A stretch of DNA of 64,000 bases from Rhizomucor pusillus (GCA_900175165.2 FWWN02000658.1:62001-126000); one strand, 5' to 3'; shown: positions 35,810 through 55,132, counted from the first letter of the stretch. Notes: generated by a model from the letters alone, not told the origin. Translations and numbers: made by a program.

Positions 35810-36721
35810 ATGCAGTTCCTTTGGCAACGAGCACTGTTGCACACTGTACCGAGACAATCAGCACTATTTGCGACATCGCTTGCCAGCATACGCTGCCGAG
35901 CGTCGGCGACGCGATCTTACGCGGCTGCAGCTTTCGACAAAAAGTCCATGCAGCAAATCGCAAAGCAATGGAAACAGAAACTGCAAGGCAACGACGTTGT
36001 ATTTTACCGAGCGCCTGAGGGTGTAGGACGTACGTTTACGTTCATGTATATATCTGCCGGTGTCCAGCTGCTATTCTGGTATGTGCGGCCGATGAGACAT
36101 TATTTGAAGAAATTTATAATTAACCGTACCTTAGGGGCAACCTGGCAAGTCTCGCATACGTTACATACAGTAAGAAGGAAAGTGACGCTGAAGATGCACC
36201 GGTTGTGCTCGCACCCAAAGGTCAACGCATGGCGATTGCTGCTGGCCTGGTATCCATTGGCGTTGGCATAGCAGCTGTGATGTGCACTTATCCATGGAGG
36301 TACAATAAGCTCCTTTTTCTTGTTACGATATGTACTGCTGGAATGAATTCTTACTCCCGTTTTGATAGATACATTGACAAGCTTGTTCTTCTGAGAGGGG
36401 GCAACATTGTTCGACTGGTGACGCACGCACGCTTTGCAAACTCACACAAGATCAAAGAGTATCCAATTGATAGACTTTACTGTAAACAGCAGGTGCACAC
36501 CGGTATCGGTATGTCGCAGGAGTAGTCGGCAAGAATTTATCCGTATACTGACATAAATAACATCAGGACGACTTGGCACCGAGAATCCCAGCAAGTCCAA
36601 TTCCACGCATATCTTTCTGCGCGCTCAGGGAGAGAGAATGGCGTACATGCTGGACCGCAAAGGCGTATTCACAGACAGCAAACTGTTTGATGGACTGTGG
36701 TATGAACCGCGCGGCCGGTGA
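35810..36721 (+). CDS. TMEM223-like mitochondrial inner membrane protein
   Basis: Four exons: 35810-36078, 36135-36299, 36369-36508 and 36567-36721, 242 residues. The first about 45 residues are rich in Arg, Ser and Ala and lack acids, a mitochondrial import signal. Two hydrophobic segments follow (around FMYISAGVQLLFW and IAAGLVSIGVGIAAVM). The C-terminal half has RNA-independent family marks such as DKLVLLRGG, IFLRAQGERMAYMLDRKG and LFDGLWYE. In animals TMEM223 assists translation and assembly of cytochrome oxidase subunit 1; transfer of that role to fungi is inference. Confidence 0.85.
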
Positions 36722-38997
36722 AAAGGTAGAATTATCTAACGTCATTTGGCGTTCATGAACATACATTCTTCCCAGAAGCTAATTTCCCACCCCACCCCCG
36801 CAATGGAAATCGGTGTCGCATTCTCCAAAGTGTGAGTTTCGCAGTTCCCTAGACTATCCATCTGAGCAATAAATCCGAGCGCTACTGTAAAAAAAAGAAG
36901 CTATGCAGGCCATCATGCGATCTCATCGAACGACCTACTGCATAGCGTAAAATAATAGCAGATTGACTACACGATTGACCTGTATTCAACTACCAGGTAT
37001 CATGACGCGCTCAGAAAATTTCCAGTAGCATAGTAGTCAAGCAGTTACTGTCATGGTTACGAGAAGGTTGTCTCGACAGAAAACTATGTACATTTTATTC
37101 ATGCTCAAATGGAACTTGATGATTTCCTCTTCTTAGACTTATAAGGACGATGTAGATGAGGAATAATTGGAGGGTGAGATATGCGCCGGGGGAATAGTTG
37201 ATGGGTCGTCTGAATTTGGGGTCATGAAAGCAATCGATGCGGCGTCACTTCCCACGCAACTGATCAATGGTGTCCGTTATCAAGTCCTTGTAGCGTATTA
37301 CAAGCTGCATGAGCTTCTTAGTACATGAAGTCCGGAGAGGTCGGAAAATGTTTGAGACGTGCAGGATTACATCGGCGGGTTGCTTCCGGGTTATCAAGCG
37401 TGGAAGTAAGTACGAGCGAATCGCGGTGTACGAGGCAAGCGGCACACATATCCGGCTGGGGTGTTCATGGCCAGCATAGGGATCTAGAGACGCGTATTCT
37501 ATAGATTACTTGAAGCTGGCCATGCCAGCTGGTCGTTCGACGCTTCGCTGGGAATGCCGCTTAAAGAAAAATGAGGTATTTAGAAGATCATGTTGAATAG
37601 TCCTATGGGAGATTTACGAAAACAGCTTTATCCTTCTTGGCAGAAAGCAGGAGTGGACCAGTCCCCAGACAAAAAGAGGACCAAAGACACGTACGGCAGT
37701 ATTGGAACGACTCAAGGAACACAAGCTATACGCCGAAATGGAAAAAAGCCAATTTGGAGTAGACCGATTGGAAGAAGTCATACTCGTACATGGTAGTCAC
37801 GTCTTCAATGGTCTTCTGGGCCCACCGCAATATCAGGCTTCGACAGTCAGCTACATAAAACAGACGGTGATCAGAGCACGGCCAATCGTGCCTCACCCTA
37901 TCTCCTGCTGCGTGCGCTGGTAATACAAAAATGAACCTGACGGAGGATGCTGTAGATAATCATCAGATGCCATTTTTTTTGAAAAACACATTTATAAGAA
38001 GCGTCCCCAGCTCTCGCTTAGAAATGTATTTGGAGCCTTTTAGAAAACGCTTCTAGGAGAGGCCATTGGCTCAATTTAAGATGTTGACCACTACGATTAT
38101 CAAATAGGAATCACCCTTTAGCTTCGTACTGCATTCAGTTCTGTGAAATTTTGCAACAATGTTTTACCATCAACGTCCAGGGTATTTATGCATATACTGC
38201 ATGTATCGATTTATGATAAAGCTGTATATGCTGGGACATCACACCGAATGTTACCGGTTAGCGATATTTACTAGTCTTTCGACTACAGTAATAGAATATT
38301 CATATATCAGAGCAGCCAGCGGTATTGTCTCGTGAGGATGCCTTTATGAAATATTGTTAAAAGTGAAGCCGCTCAGAGATCTCCATAAGTGAATGACTGT
38401 TTGTGGCTACCTTTGGTACAATGTTGGAGCTTGTAAACAATTGTAAGTTATGAACATAGATTAAAAGAAGTACGTTAGAATGAAGAGAAACTTATTTCCT
38501 TTGCATTGATCGTGTCCATGGCCAAGCTTTCCAGGGCAAGAAGAAAGCCGCGTATGCAAGTCGACTAGTCAACGCAAACGATGATATCTCTGGCGCAAGC
38601 TATTCATTAATTAAATCTGGTGTTCCGGGATGAAAACAAAGGGGAAACTTGGGACAACCGTCAGGGACTTTGTTCCTAAATGTCCATCAAGAAATACGTA
38701 CACTGTAATAATTGTAACTTCTCATTTCTTCCTAAGTATCATTAACCTTATTTGACGGTCGTATGCCCTTCACGAGCCAACATGCCACCTCTGTGTGCTG
38801 ATCAGATATGGCTCATACATTTATGCCTATATTGTTTTCATTTCAAATGTACATATGTCCAAGCATGATTATTACAGGCTCTTATCCAAGCAGAGAAACG
38901 GGAAATGCCGGGGAAGACGGTTTGGCAACTTTTTTGATAAAGCGAAGATTCACGAGTTATGCGGAACCCATAGTCTACAATTGAACACTGTATAGAC
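36722..38997. other. Gene-poor island
   Basis: Apart from a short gypsy reverse-transcriptase scrap near 37.7 kb I find no gene. Frames are short and unsupported on both strands. The right end adjoins the Fanzor-like gene and may contain its 5' exons or transposon end; an AG acceptor near 38877 is followed by a short open frame that I cannot assign. Confidence 0.5.
37670..37830 (+). pseudogene. Ty3/gypsy reverse transcriptase scrap
   Basis: Around 37700 the plus strand reads ERLKEHKLYAEMEKSQFG followed by VDRLE, the conserved segment of gypsy reverse transcriptases after the catalytic YxDD region. Upstream HVRQ lies in another frame, separated by a one-base indel, and the expected FLGH after VDRLE is lost. 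No long terminal repeats were noticed. It is a short dead fragment. Confidence 0.7.
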
Positions 38998-40547
38998 GTG
39001 ACATCGTTCAATGTTGCAAGGCTCCATGGAGCAACTAACAAGGGTGCTTCCAAAGCTTGCAAGAAGTCGTTTTTTACGCCCACTCCATTGGATGGAATGG
39101 AAAAAGACGATTTGATGACTTGCATCGAGACATGGGAGGAGCGTATTTCGGCGTTGCAAGAGAGAAGCAAGGAGTTGAACATGCGAAAGCATACATCCAT
39201 TAAAACATTAAGCAAGGCTGAACAAGAAGGAGCAAAGCGTGCAGACCTGAAATCATTACAGCTGGCAAAAGCTGATGCAGAGTATGAAGCGCTAAAGAAC
39301 CAGCTAGCCTTGAAAGACTTTCGTGCTGCTGTTAATCATACGAAATGGATGATGAAAAACCAGGATCGCAAAGACGGCAGTGGAAAAGAACAGGAGAGGA
39401 TGGCAAGACCTGCATTAGAGCACCATACATATGAAGCCAGAAGTGTTGGATCTATCAAGACTACAAAAGGAGGCAGCAAGATCGTCCAGGAAGCTTGCAT
39501 TCAGTGGGACCGATTGCGGTATCGTAAAACGTCAGTTACGGTGCCGATATCATTACAACAGTATCGACATCATATCGAGCTGTACAAGCGATTTCAACCG
39601 TTATCGACCAAGGAGGAAGATATGAGGATGGTAGCAATGGCAACGACGAGCTAACCTCCCAAAGGTGCAACGACTTGCTTACATTACCAAAGCCTTCGAC
39701 AATTTCATCCAAGCATATGTATAATAAGGCAATGGTGTACAAGAATGCCAAGTATCGAGAGAAGAGAAAAGCTCGAAATCCAGAGGTCCGAGAAGCGGAA
39801 GAAAACGTTGCAAACAACAATATTCACAGCGCCAAGTCTGTAGAAGATGTTTCCAATTGGCAGAAGGTATAATTGATTCTCTTCGTTATTATNNNNNNNN
39901 NNNNNNNNNNNNNNNNNNNNNNNNNNNNNNNNNNNNNNNNNNCTCTACAATATTTCTATAACTCCCCAGCAGAAAACCGAGCAAAATGCAGCCAAGAGCT
40001 GGCCCGGAAAAAAGCGTATTCGCAGGAAGCCTCCCGTGAAAAGGCATACGTGAAAGAAGCTTGCGGAACCGGGAAGAAGTCTATTCCCATTATGTTCATC
40101 GGCGACCAAGGCTTAGGAACAAACACACGGTTAAATGGCCACGTGAAGGGAGTGGCCACGAAGATACGAAAAGAGCACCATTTACACACAGTCGTGGCCA
40201 TGACATCAGAATATAGAACATCTCAAACCTGCGACTGGTGCCTAGGACCTGTTGTGGGACCCAAGGCAACCATCCTAAAGGATGGAAAGAAGAAAAAGCG
40301 GTCCGTTCATGGTGCTTCTTTATGCATGAATACCAAGTGTCCTTTGTATAGGGCCGGGCGAGCCGTACAAGGCCGTGACTATATGGCTGCAATTTGCATT
40401 GCACTTAATGGCATTAGCCGGGTGATAGACGATATACACCTATCGCCTTTTACAAGACATTCAGCCGCTTTACATATGCTGAATACAAGCAACTCCCCTG
40501 ACATCATTGGTGATAATTGGACTTCACAGTTATGTATCTTTCAGTAA
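38998..40547 (+). pseudogene. Fanzor-like (TnpB-family) RNA-guided nuclease gene, interrupted or incomplete
   Basis: The C-terminal part (39943-40547) has the hallmarks of Fanzor proteins: a YNS...R helix region, FIGDQGLG, then VVAMTSEYRTSQTC (Glu codon 40209-40211), a zinc ribbon with CDWC (40230-40241) and C-x4-C (40323-40340), and GRDYMAA carrying the presumed RuvC-III aspartate (40377-40379). TnpB relatives use RDxNAA at this point. Upstream, 38998-39654 encodes about 218 residues, mostly charged helix, in another frame; 39675-39872 is in the same frame as the nuclease end but closed by TAA, possibly inside an intron with donor GTATAA at 39867. A 50-N gap follows. I could not find the RuvC-I aspartate. 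The gene may be spliced and intact, or decayed. Confidence 0.72.
39893..39942. other. Assembly gap (50 N) inside the Fanzor-like gene
   Basis: Fifty undetermined bases between the helical upstream part and the nuclease domain. The gap size is probably nominal, so reading frames on its two sides cannot be compared. Confidence 0.99.
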
Positions 40548-41299
40548 AACTCACAGTGCTGAAATGTTAGGCAATGATGCTCAGGAGGATTCTGTCGAAG
40601 GGACAGATATACAATCTTCCCTAGATGAATGTAAGTTTCCGTCGATAAGCCTACATGAAACAAGTGCACTGACTTTATAATTATAGGAGAGGTAAGAAAA
40701 TAGAAGGCTACTTTTACATCAATTCTTGTACTATGCGACCTGGGGCGTCCTTTTGCGCTGGCTCTGCTTACGGGCTTGCACGAATATCGCAAGCGTTAAG
40801 TCGTCAAATTTCAGTAGATTACAGTGGTTCAACGTTAATTCGATTTCTGTAGGCGCAAAATGTAGCCAACTAAAGCGCTAAAGGATTTTCCGCGCACCAC
40901 CCAAAAATGCCGCTGCGAAAAAATGCCAGCGATGTTGTTGATCGTGCCGATAGAAAGAAGTGGGGCGGTTTTTCTCACATCTTGATTAAATTCTCATAAT
41001 CCATGTTGTTACAATAATTACAAAAAGAAAAAAACCATGTTGGCTTCTGGCGAGTATGGTTCAACAAAGAACACAGTGATATTTCATTGCAAACAAAGAT
41101 GCCATATGTACAAAAAGGGCGAAATTGAAAGAGAGAACGACATTGTACAAACAAAGAAAGATGAAGAAAGGCAAACTGCTATGTAGGAAGTAACGCAGGA
41201 AAAGAGAAGAGTGTCGATTATATACAGTTATTTTTTGTTTTCGGCGGTGGTGGCGGGTATCGTGATAAGAGAGCAACAAAACCATCCTTGTCAATTCGC
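40548..41299. other. 3' flank of the Fanzor-like gene
   Basis: Directly after the stop a different frame continues with acidic sequence (MLGNDAQEDSVEG) up to a good donor, GTAAGT at about 40632, and an acceptor near 40685, so a last exon may exist. The remainder to 41299 has no gene. In Fanzor elements the guide RNA comes from the 3' end, so this is where one would look for it; I see no proof. Confidence 0.4.
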
Positions 41300-41557
41300 T
41301 TAACTCCAGGAGCTGGAGATCAAGTCCTTCTGTACATAATCGTCAGCAGAGTGCTGTGAGATGCCAAAGAGAGTCGAGTTGGCGCGTGGTCGGATAGGGA
41401 TAGCTTGGCTGGTAGGTGGTTGAGCTGAAGCAGTCGACTTGCTGCGAGTGAACTTGTAATCGACTGTGCCTTGGCTGCTACAGCTGTCGCTGCTTTCAGA
41501 GCTCACAGAGTTTCGTTTTTCGAAGCTTTTACGCAAATTGGTGAAAATGGACGACAT
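41300..41557 (-). CDS. Small serine-rich protein, function unknown
   Basis: A single exon of 85 residues, starting MSSIFTNLRKSFEKRNS, with a Ser/Thr-rich middle (RSKSTASAQPPTS) and a C-terminal end DDYVQKDLISSSWS. The end looks conserved in my memory of early-fungal proteins, but I cannot name a family. A strong TATA box lies about 57 bp upstream. An in-frame extension without ATG exists further 5'. Small size, Ser-rich make-up and the TATA promoter recall stress- or development-induced proteins; that is a guess. Confidence 0.6.
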   Translation of the reverse strand: MSSIFTNLRKSFEKRNSVSSESSDSCSSQGTVDYKFTRSKSTASAQPPTSQAIPIRPRANSTLFGISQHSADDYVQKDLISSSWS

Positions 41558-41612
41558 ATCAAGTAAGAAAGAGGAGAAAGAAGGAAGAAGCTGCGAGTGG
41601 GGCAACGGGAGC

Positions 41613-41620
41613 TTTTATAC
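41613..41620 (-). promoter_or_regulatory. TATA box of the small serine-rich gene
   Basis: TATAAAAG on the minus strand, 56-63 bp upstream of the ATG at 41557. About 90 bp further upstream a C-rich run (CCCCCCCT) could act as a stress-response-type element; only the TATA box is convincing. Confidence 0.7.
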
Positions 41621-42251
41621 TTTCGAGTTTTCTTTCCTTTTGTGTCCAAGATTAGTTTTGACTTTTCTGAATACCAATCACAGCCATTGTTATGCAGTTT
41701 TGCGGGGTCGATGAAGAGGGGGGGACAGTCGAACCTTCTTTTGGCAACTAGCTTTTTCTCAGCAAATTCGTTGCACAATGTAGCACAATGTATTGATGAC
41801 AAATGCAAAAAAAATGTCACGTTCATAAACTCCTGCAAACACTGTTAAAACTCTTCATTCCTTAAGTCTGTCGTGTTTTTTTTTTTACAGCCGAAATATG
41901 GATGATGGATTGGTTTTGTAGAGGGATATAGCTTCCTGAAACTTTGCAGCCCGACGTTTCCCAAAAACCCGGCTTCGACCGAACGAAACTCTCCCAATCA
42001 CGATGAACTCTGATAAGATAACAACGGCACCATTCTGCAAAAGTCAGTGTTCCCAACAAATCACTGGCCGATCGCTGGCTTTGTGTTGCCTAGCAACATC
42101 AGCAGTTCAGGTACTGGCGTTTCAGAAATGCATATTGCATCCACTCCCAGAACAAAGTACAAAGTATCCTCCAAACCAAAAGCAACCCTAGCTATAGGCA
42201 GAAATACTCAATTCACAACGTATGAATTTGTTCAAGATGCTACAGGTTTTT
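41621..42251. other. Intergenic
   Basis: Upstream flank of the small serine-rich gene and 3' flank of the transporter gene. Several stop-rich short frames only. Confidence 0.5.
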
Positions 42252-43945
42252 CTATGAGTTCGACTGCATCTTTCTACGGTAGGCCACGGAAACGAGAGCA
42301 AAGCCTAGCAACGTCATCGTGGCACAAAGTGCAAACATCATCGAGGTTGACATGTCATTTACCTTGATTCATGAAAATTAATAAGCAGTCATTTATATCT
42401 GATTAGCAACAACCTTCTTTATATTTGTAAACGAAAATGATACTCACATGCCACATGATAAGACCAACGCCGAGGTTCATTGGAATCCGCAGCAGAGTCA
42501 TGATGGCTGCCCTCGTCTCTTCTGGTATTGTTTCGGCTTTCAATGATGATATGGATGGATAATAAAGTCCTGTTGAGAACTCAAATATATGGAATGCGAT
42601 GATTAGAATTGAAAGCTGTGTGTGGATAAAATTAGCTTATTAGAATATGCACAGATAATGGCATTCCAGATAGCAACGGGACTTACAGAGCTTGATTCGC
42701 TGTATACCATGAGAGCAAAGGAGCAGCTAGCTACAGCCAGAGCTGTAGCCAGCAGTTTGTTGGGAGTGAACCATCGTAAAAATGAAGATGACGAGGATAA
42801 GGATGCACGCTGTTCAAGGGTTTGGAAACTGAGAGAACCAAGCATGACTGCAAACATCATCGTTGAAAACATGTATCCCAACGGGATCTCATCCGAATCT
42901 ATATATCGATCACGTTCGAATGTTATTTATTCAATGTTTGATATTCGAAAATACATACCATGAATTGCAGCCGTATTTTCAACAGCCGGAGTGTACAAAA
43001 GAACAAATATGTACATGGCACACTCAAAGACTGTCTGCGCTGCTCCCAGAATCATTATATTTGTATCTATTTGGGAAGCATAAGTTGGTTATTTGTATCA
43101 ATAGCTCATTCTTGCATATTTTACCATTCCACATTGATCGGCAACCATCTAAAATTGTTGCTGTCAATGATCGTTTGGTGGTGGAAATTTCAGAGCTCTC
43201 CCCATAGTTTTCGGACCAGGTGAGAGTGATAGTTGAGGATGCTACGCCAAGCAAAGCCATAGATATTAGGAAGGGTGCTGAGAAACCCCACATGTTGACT
43301 GCTGTGTTTGCTACGACGCCTGCGACGATAGCTACCAGACCGTTCAAGAACGTGGCGACGGCAAAGGTCCGTGCGCGCCACTCCGATGGGAATCCTCGTG
43401 AGATATGCTCTGACACATACCATGCTTCAAATACACTGTACTGCAGAGCGGCAGCTGTGCCTGATAGCACGTGAGATGTAAGGAGAAGGGTATAATTATT
43501 GACAAGTCGTAGCACAATAGATACGGCTGTTATTCCGCAAAATGCAAGACAAAATCGGCGTCGACCCCTAACACCTGCGCATCAGCGTTGTACTGGAACT
43601 ACTGCTGTCTATATATATCTGTGCAGACCATGAATCGGCAAGACCGCCCAAAGCTGTGCCTGCCACTGCACCGCTTACAAAACCTGTCAAAAACAGCAAA
43701 GCTATCCGTACTAGATCTAGTCCGTACGACTGGTATAGCTTGTATAGATACGGGCCCTGAAGCCAGTCAGCGCCTATTGTCTAGAGATGAGAACAAGGCG
43801 CTGCGGATCGCGTCGTACGCGTCATATATGTACCCATAACAAGCAGATAGACGACGAGGTATGTGTGTTGGAGTGCTTGGAAGCGCGACTGCTGCTTCGT
43901 CTCATTACTACTGCCCTCTACTTCCATTGGCTGCATTGTCGTCAT
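42252..43945 (-). CDS. MFSD5-type (molybdate) major facilitator transporter
   Basis: Membrane carrier of the MFSD5 group, linked to molybdate-anion uptake in algae and animals. Seven exons: 43945-43834, 43773-43629, 43567-43125, 43066-42959, 42898-42687, 42615-42448 and 42362-42252, 432 residues with about 12 helices. Marks are ADWLQGPYLYKLYQSYG, GGLADSWGRRRFCL (loop 2-3 motif), LSGTAAALQYSVFEAWYVSEH, ATFLNGLVAI and FEFSTGLYYPS ... IPEETR. Donor of intron 2 is GTCTGC, unusual but required by the motif LADSWGRRR. The start is MTTMQPMEVEG, with an N-terminal cytosolic segment. The substrate assignment comes from the family only. Confidence 0.88.
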
Positions 43946-44465
43946 TTCTGTAAGGAGGAAGCGGCTAACAATTCAGGAAAAGAATACAAGACAAGCTATT
44001 CTTGGATTATTGGATCCGACGTTACCCAAAGTAGTAAAGTGGGCTAAATCACTAGCATGAAATTGAAAGGCCAGACGACAAGTGCAGCTATCGGCCATGT
44101 GTCATGCTTCAAGTGGGTAATGAGAATAGTTTCATTCTTGCTGTTGCTGGGTGAAAGATCCGTAATAATGTTTGAAAACGACCTGCAAAATCCCCTTTTT
44201 CATAGCGACAAATCATTGTAGCAGCAAAAAGGTCAAAGACATTCAATGTCTTTAGATGCACGGAAATGAACGCACCGGTATATCCCTCAAGCAATAAATT
44301 TTCTACATTGGATACAAGATAAACTAATAAGCAGACAAAGATGGCCGAATTATGGGGAACAGGCTAGTTGCTGCTGGTGCGCTGAGGTTCAGTAACCATG
44401 TCACCCGCCGATCCTTAAATGCTGATAAAAGCCACTCGGACAGCCCTTTGTGCCGTGTGCCGAGA
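43946..44465. other. Divergent intergenic region MFSD5-like / PDCD2
   Basis: 520 bp between the divergent starts, containing both promoters. An in-frame ATG at 44352 could extend the PDCD2-like protein by 38 residues. Confidence 0.5.
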
Positions 44466-45934
44466 ATGTCAAAGACGGTAAAAGTGATCAACGAGGCGGA
44501 CAGCGACGTGTCAGATCTCGACCAGCAGCAGCTCGGTCAAGCAATGGTTGTAGACAAGTGGGCTCCCCAGCTGGGATACTGCGAGGATCCTGAAACGCCC
44601 TTAACGGCAGATACCTTTCCAAGCAAATCAGGTGGCAAGCCTGTATGTGAGCGATCGCTTTTCCTTCGTTTCCGTACAATACCACCTTGCTTACTATTTA
44701 GCTGATAATAGGCATGGCTGAATCCTGAACATATTTTGGATGTGGACAAGGCAAGGTGCGGTGTTTGCGAGCAGCCGTTGGCACTTTTGGTCCAGGTAAG
44801 CAAATTCTGCTAGGAGACGAACGAAGAACGCTCAAGGTTATAATAACTGGTAATCTCTTAGCTGTACACTCCCGAAGATCAACCTGAAGAAGCATTTCAC
44901 CGAACAGTCTATGTATTTTGCTGCAAGGACGGAGCGTGTCTCAAGGCAGATTGGAAGAAATGGTAAAGAAAAAAGTGTATGCAAAGTGTGTCACATTGAT
45001 GTTTATGCTTTGTATTGTTAGCTTCAAAGTATATCGCAGCCAGCTGCCTCGCGACAACCCGTATTACCCTCCTACTCAGGATGATGAGTCCGACAACGAC
45101 GATGTTGCTATCGACTTTACACCTAAAAAGTTCACACCTCCTCCGCAATGCGTTATTTGCGGGCTGTCAGCACCAAAGACATGCGGTCGCTGCCACACCC
45201 CACATTACTGCTCTAGACAGCATCAGATGGTTGACTGGAACATGTGCCGGCACAAGGAGTTTTGCAACAAAGATATGAGCAAAGACGAGATGGAAACTGT
45301 GGAAAGACTTCGTCGCGGACGGATATTTGCTGAAAAGGAGATCGTGAATGAGCCGGAAGGATTGGGACAGGATGGTAAAGAAGAGGAGGCACAAAAGGCA
45401 CATGCTCAAGAGCAGCAGGCATCCGAAAGTAAGTAGCAAACATGCAAGAGTGATATTTTTTAGATAACTTACAAGGCTGTATCTTTTTTTTTTCTAGGCA
45501 ACGCACTCGCTTTGAGAGGTGACGAAGCATACGAGAACTCCAAGGTGGATGTAGACGAAGCGTTCTTGAAATTCCATATTAGGATTGGTCTCTATCCGGA
45601 CCAGGTCATCCGCTACGAGCGTGTCGAATATAACATGCCGGATCGAGAACCGCTGTGGGTGCAGGAAGGACAGAAACCTAGCGTGATCCCTGACTGCGAG
45701 CGTTGCGGTGGACCACGCACTTTTGAGTTCCAAATCCTTTCAACGCTGCTCAACTTCCTCGGTATCTCGCACATTGCTGTGGATTCGTTAGACTGGGGCT
45801 CTCTGTACATATACACATGCAAACGTAATTGCCCTGTTGGATCTGATATCTTTGCAGAGGAATATCTATGGAAACAGGACTTTTCGGCAGACGGAATGAA
45901 CTTGGCTGGGCCCCGACCTGACGACGACGATTAG
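44466..45934 (+). CDS. TSR4: PDCD2/Tsr4-like ribosome assembly factor
   Basis: Dedicated chaperone of ribosomal protein Rps2 (uS5) in yeast and animals, acting in cytosol and nucleus. Five exons: 44466-44642, 44712-44795, 44862-44962, 45022-45428 and 45498-45934, 401 residues. The start region SDSDVSDLD type acids leads to LGYCEDPETPLTADTFPSK and GGKPAWLNPE, typical of PDCD2. A MYND zinc finger follows (CVICGLSAPKTCGRC ... CSRQHQMVDW), then the conserved C-terminal PDCD2_C domain with PDQVIRYERV, CERCGGPRTFEFQ and DWGSLYIYTC. The tail is acidic (DDDD). An upstream ATG at 44352 is in frame but adds sequence unlike the family. Confidence 0.95.
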
Positions 45935-46048
45935 GCTGTTATGTCTTAATTCGTTGCTGCTGCATGAATTTGACACCCTTGTTTTTTCATTATTTTTTAC
46001 CTGGTTTCCCTTTTTCTTTTACCTCTCATTCTTTTCCCATACATCATC

Positions 46049-47139
46049 ATGTCATCTGTCCTCGAACAAATTAAAAAGTACACGGCCATTGTAGCAGACA
46101 CTGGAGACTTTGAAAGTGCGTTGGAACTGTCTTTTCTTGCCGATAGTTTTGCTTATTAATCTGCTGTGTAGCCATCGCCGAATACAAACCTCAAGATGCA
46201 ACCACGAACCCTTCGTTAATTTTGGCTGCTACGCAAAAGCCTCAGTATGCCAAGCTTATCGATGATGCTCTTAAATTTGGCAAAGAGAAGGGCGGGCAAG
46301 TGCTCTTTATCTCTGACCATCATTGGAAATAACCAAGTCGATTGATTTTTCATTCTAGTTCTCTGGACGAGCAAGCCGGCTGGGCAATGGACAAGTTGCT
46401 TGTGAACTTTGGTATTGAAATTCTAAAAATTGTACCAGGCCGTGTATCGACTGAGGTGGATGCCCGTCTGTCATTTGACACAAAGGGAACTATCCAGAAA
46501 GCCTTGCGTTTGATTGATCTTTACAAACAAGCTGGTATTGACAAGGAGCGAGTGCTAATCAAGGTCGCCTCTACCTGGGAGGGTATCCAGGCTGCCAACT
46601 GTCTCGAAAAGGAGCACGGCATCCACTGCAACCTCACGCTTCTTTTCAGTTTCCCTCAAGCAGTTGCATGCGCGGAGGCTAACGTCACATTGATTTCACC
46701 ATTTGTCGGTCGTATTTTGGACTGGTACAAAAAGAATGAGCCCGGCAAAGATTACGAAGGCCCAAATGACCCTGGAGTCAAGTCTGTCACAAGGATTTAC
46801 AATTATTACAAGCAGCATGGTTACAAGACCATCGTTATGGGCGCTTCTTTCCGTACGACTGATGAGATCAAGAACTTGGCTGGATGCGACTTTTTGACAA
46901 TTTCTCCAAAATTACTTGCTGAACTTGCCAAGGATACATCGAAAATCGAGCCCAAACTTGGCCGGAACAACGTTGGAAAGGAAGACAAGGTTTCTTTCTT
47001 TGAAGATGAGATTGCTTTCCGATGGGCCCTTAACCAGGATGCCATGGCAACCGACAAACTCGCTGAAGGCATTCGCAATTTTGCCAGCGATGGTTGCAAG
47101 TTGACAGAAACTCTCAAGGAGCGTCTTCAGAAAATCTAA
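46049..47139 (+). CDS. TAL1: Transaldolase
   Basis: Pentose phosphate pathway enzyme exchanging a dihydroxyacetone unit between sedoheptulose-7-P and glyceraldehyde-3-P. Three exons: 46049-46115, 46172-46295 and 46359-47139, 323 residues. [27 protein letters not shown] and the Schiff-base lysine in [11 protein letters not shown] are all present, as is [14 protein letters not shown]. Intron 2 (46296-46358) has a GC donor, GG|GCAAGT, with acceptor TTCTAG; the GT two codons on breaks the frame. Expression level may be high, as the 5' flank is pyrimidine-rich, but this is a weak hint. Confidence 0.97.
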
Positions 47140-47322
47140 AAACTTTCGTCTCTCTCTCTCCCTCTCTCTAGTTGATGCTTTTGGAATAAATGCGTCTAGT
47201 TTAAACTTCTGTCAATTCATTTGCTGCATGGTTCACGGTGAAAGCAGGCTCAATGCATCAAATTACGCACAAAAAAGACGCGGCCGGACCTCGATAAAGA
47301 CGCGCGATTCCCTTTTTCCGCC

Positions 47323-54890
<7,568 letters not shown>

Positions 54891-55132
54891 AAATGACACA
54901 TTCACTCTTTGTATATAACTAGAAGGATACCACGCATATTGATCTAGCATAGAATTGACTTTTGTGTATTAAGTCTTAGTATTCCTATCAAGTAATAGAG
55001 AAATATGGTGGACGCAAAACCGCCAGAGAGTGGAGGTTTATGTTGAAGGCCAAGCGAATTATTATTTAGTGAGAAGGTGCGCAAAGAGCCGAGTGTAGGA
55101 AACGTGAGCGACAAATGTAGACAGAAAATAAA

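Noticed and set aside
44352..44465. Upstream in-frame ATG extending the PDCD2-like protein by 38 residues
   Set aside because: The added sequence is unlike the family and the later ATG gives the usual N-terminus; it is more likely 5' UTR.
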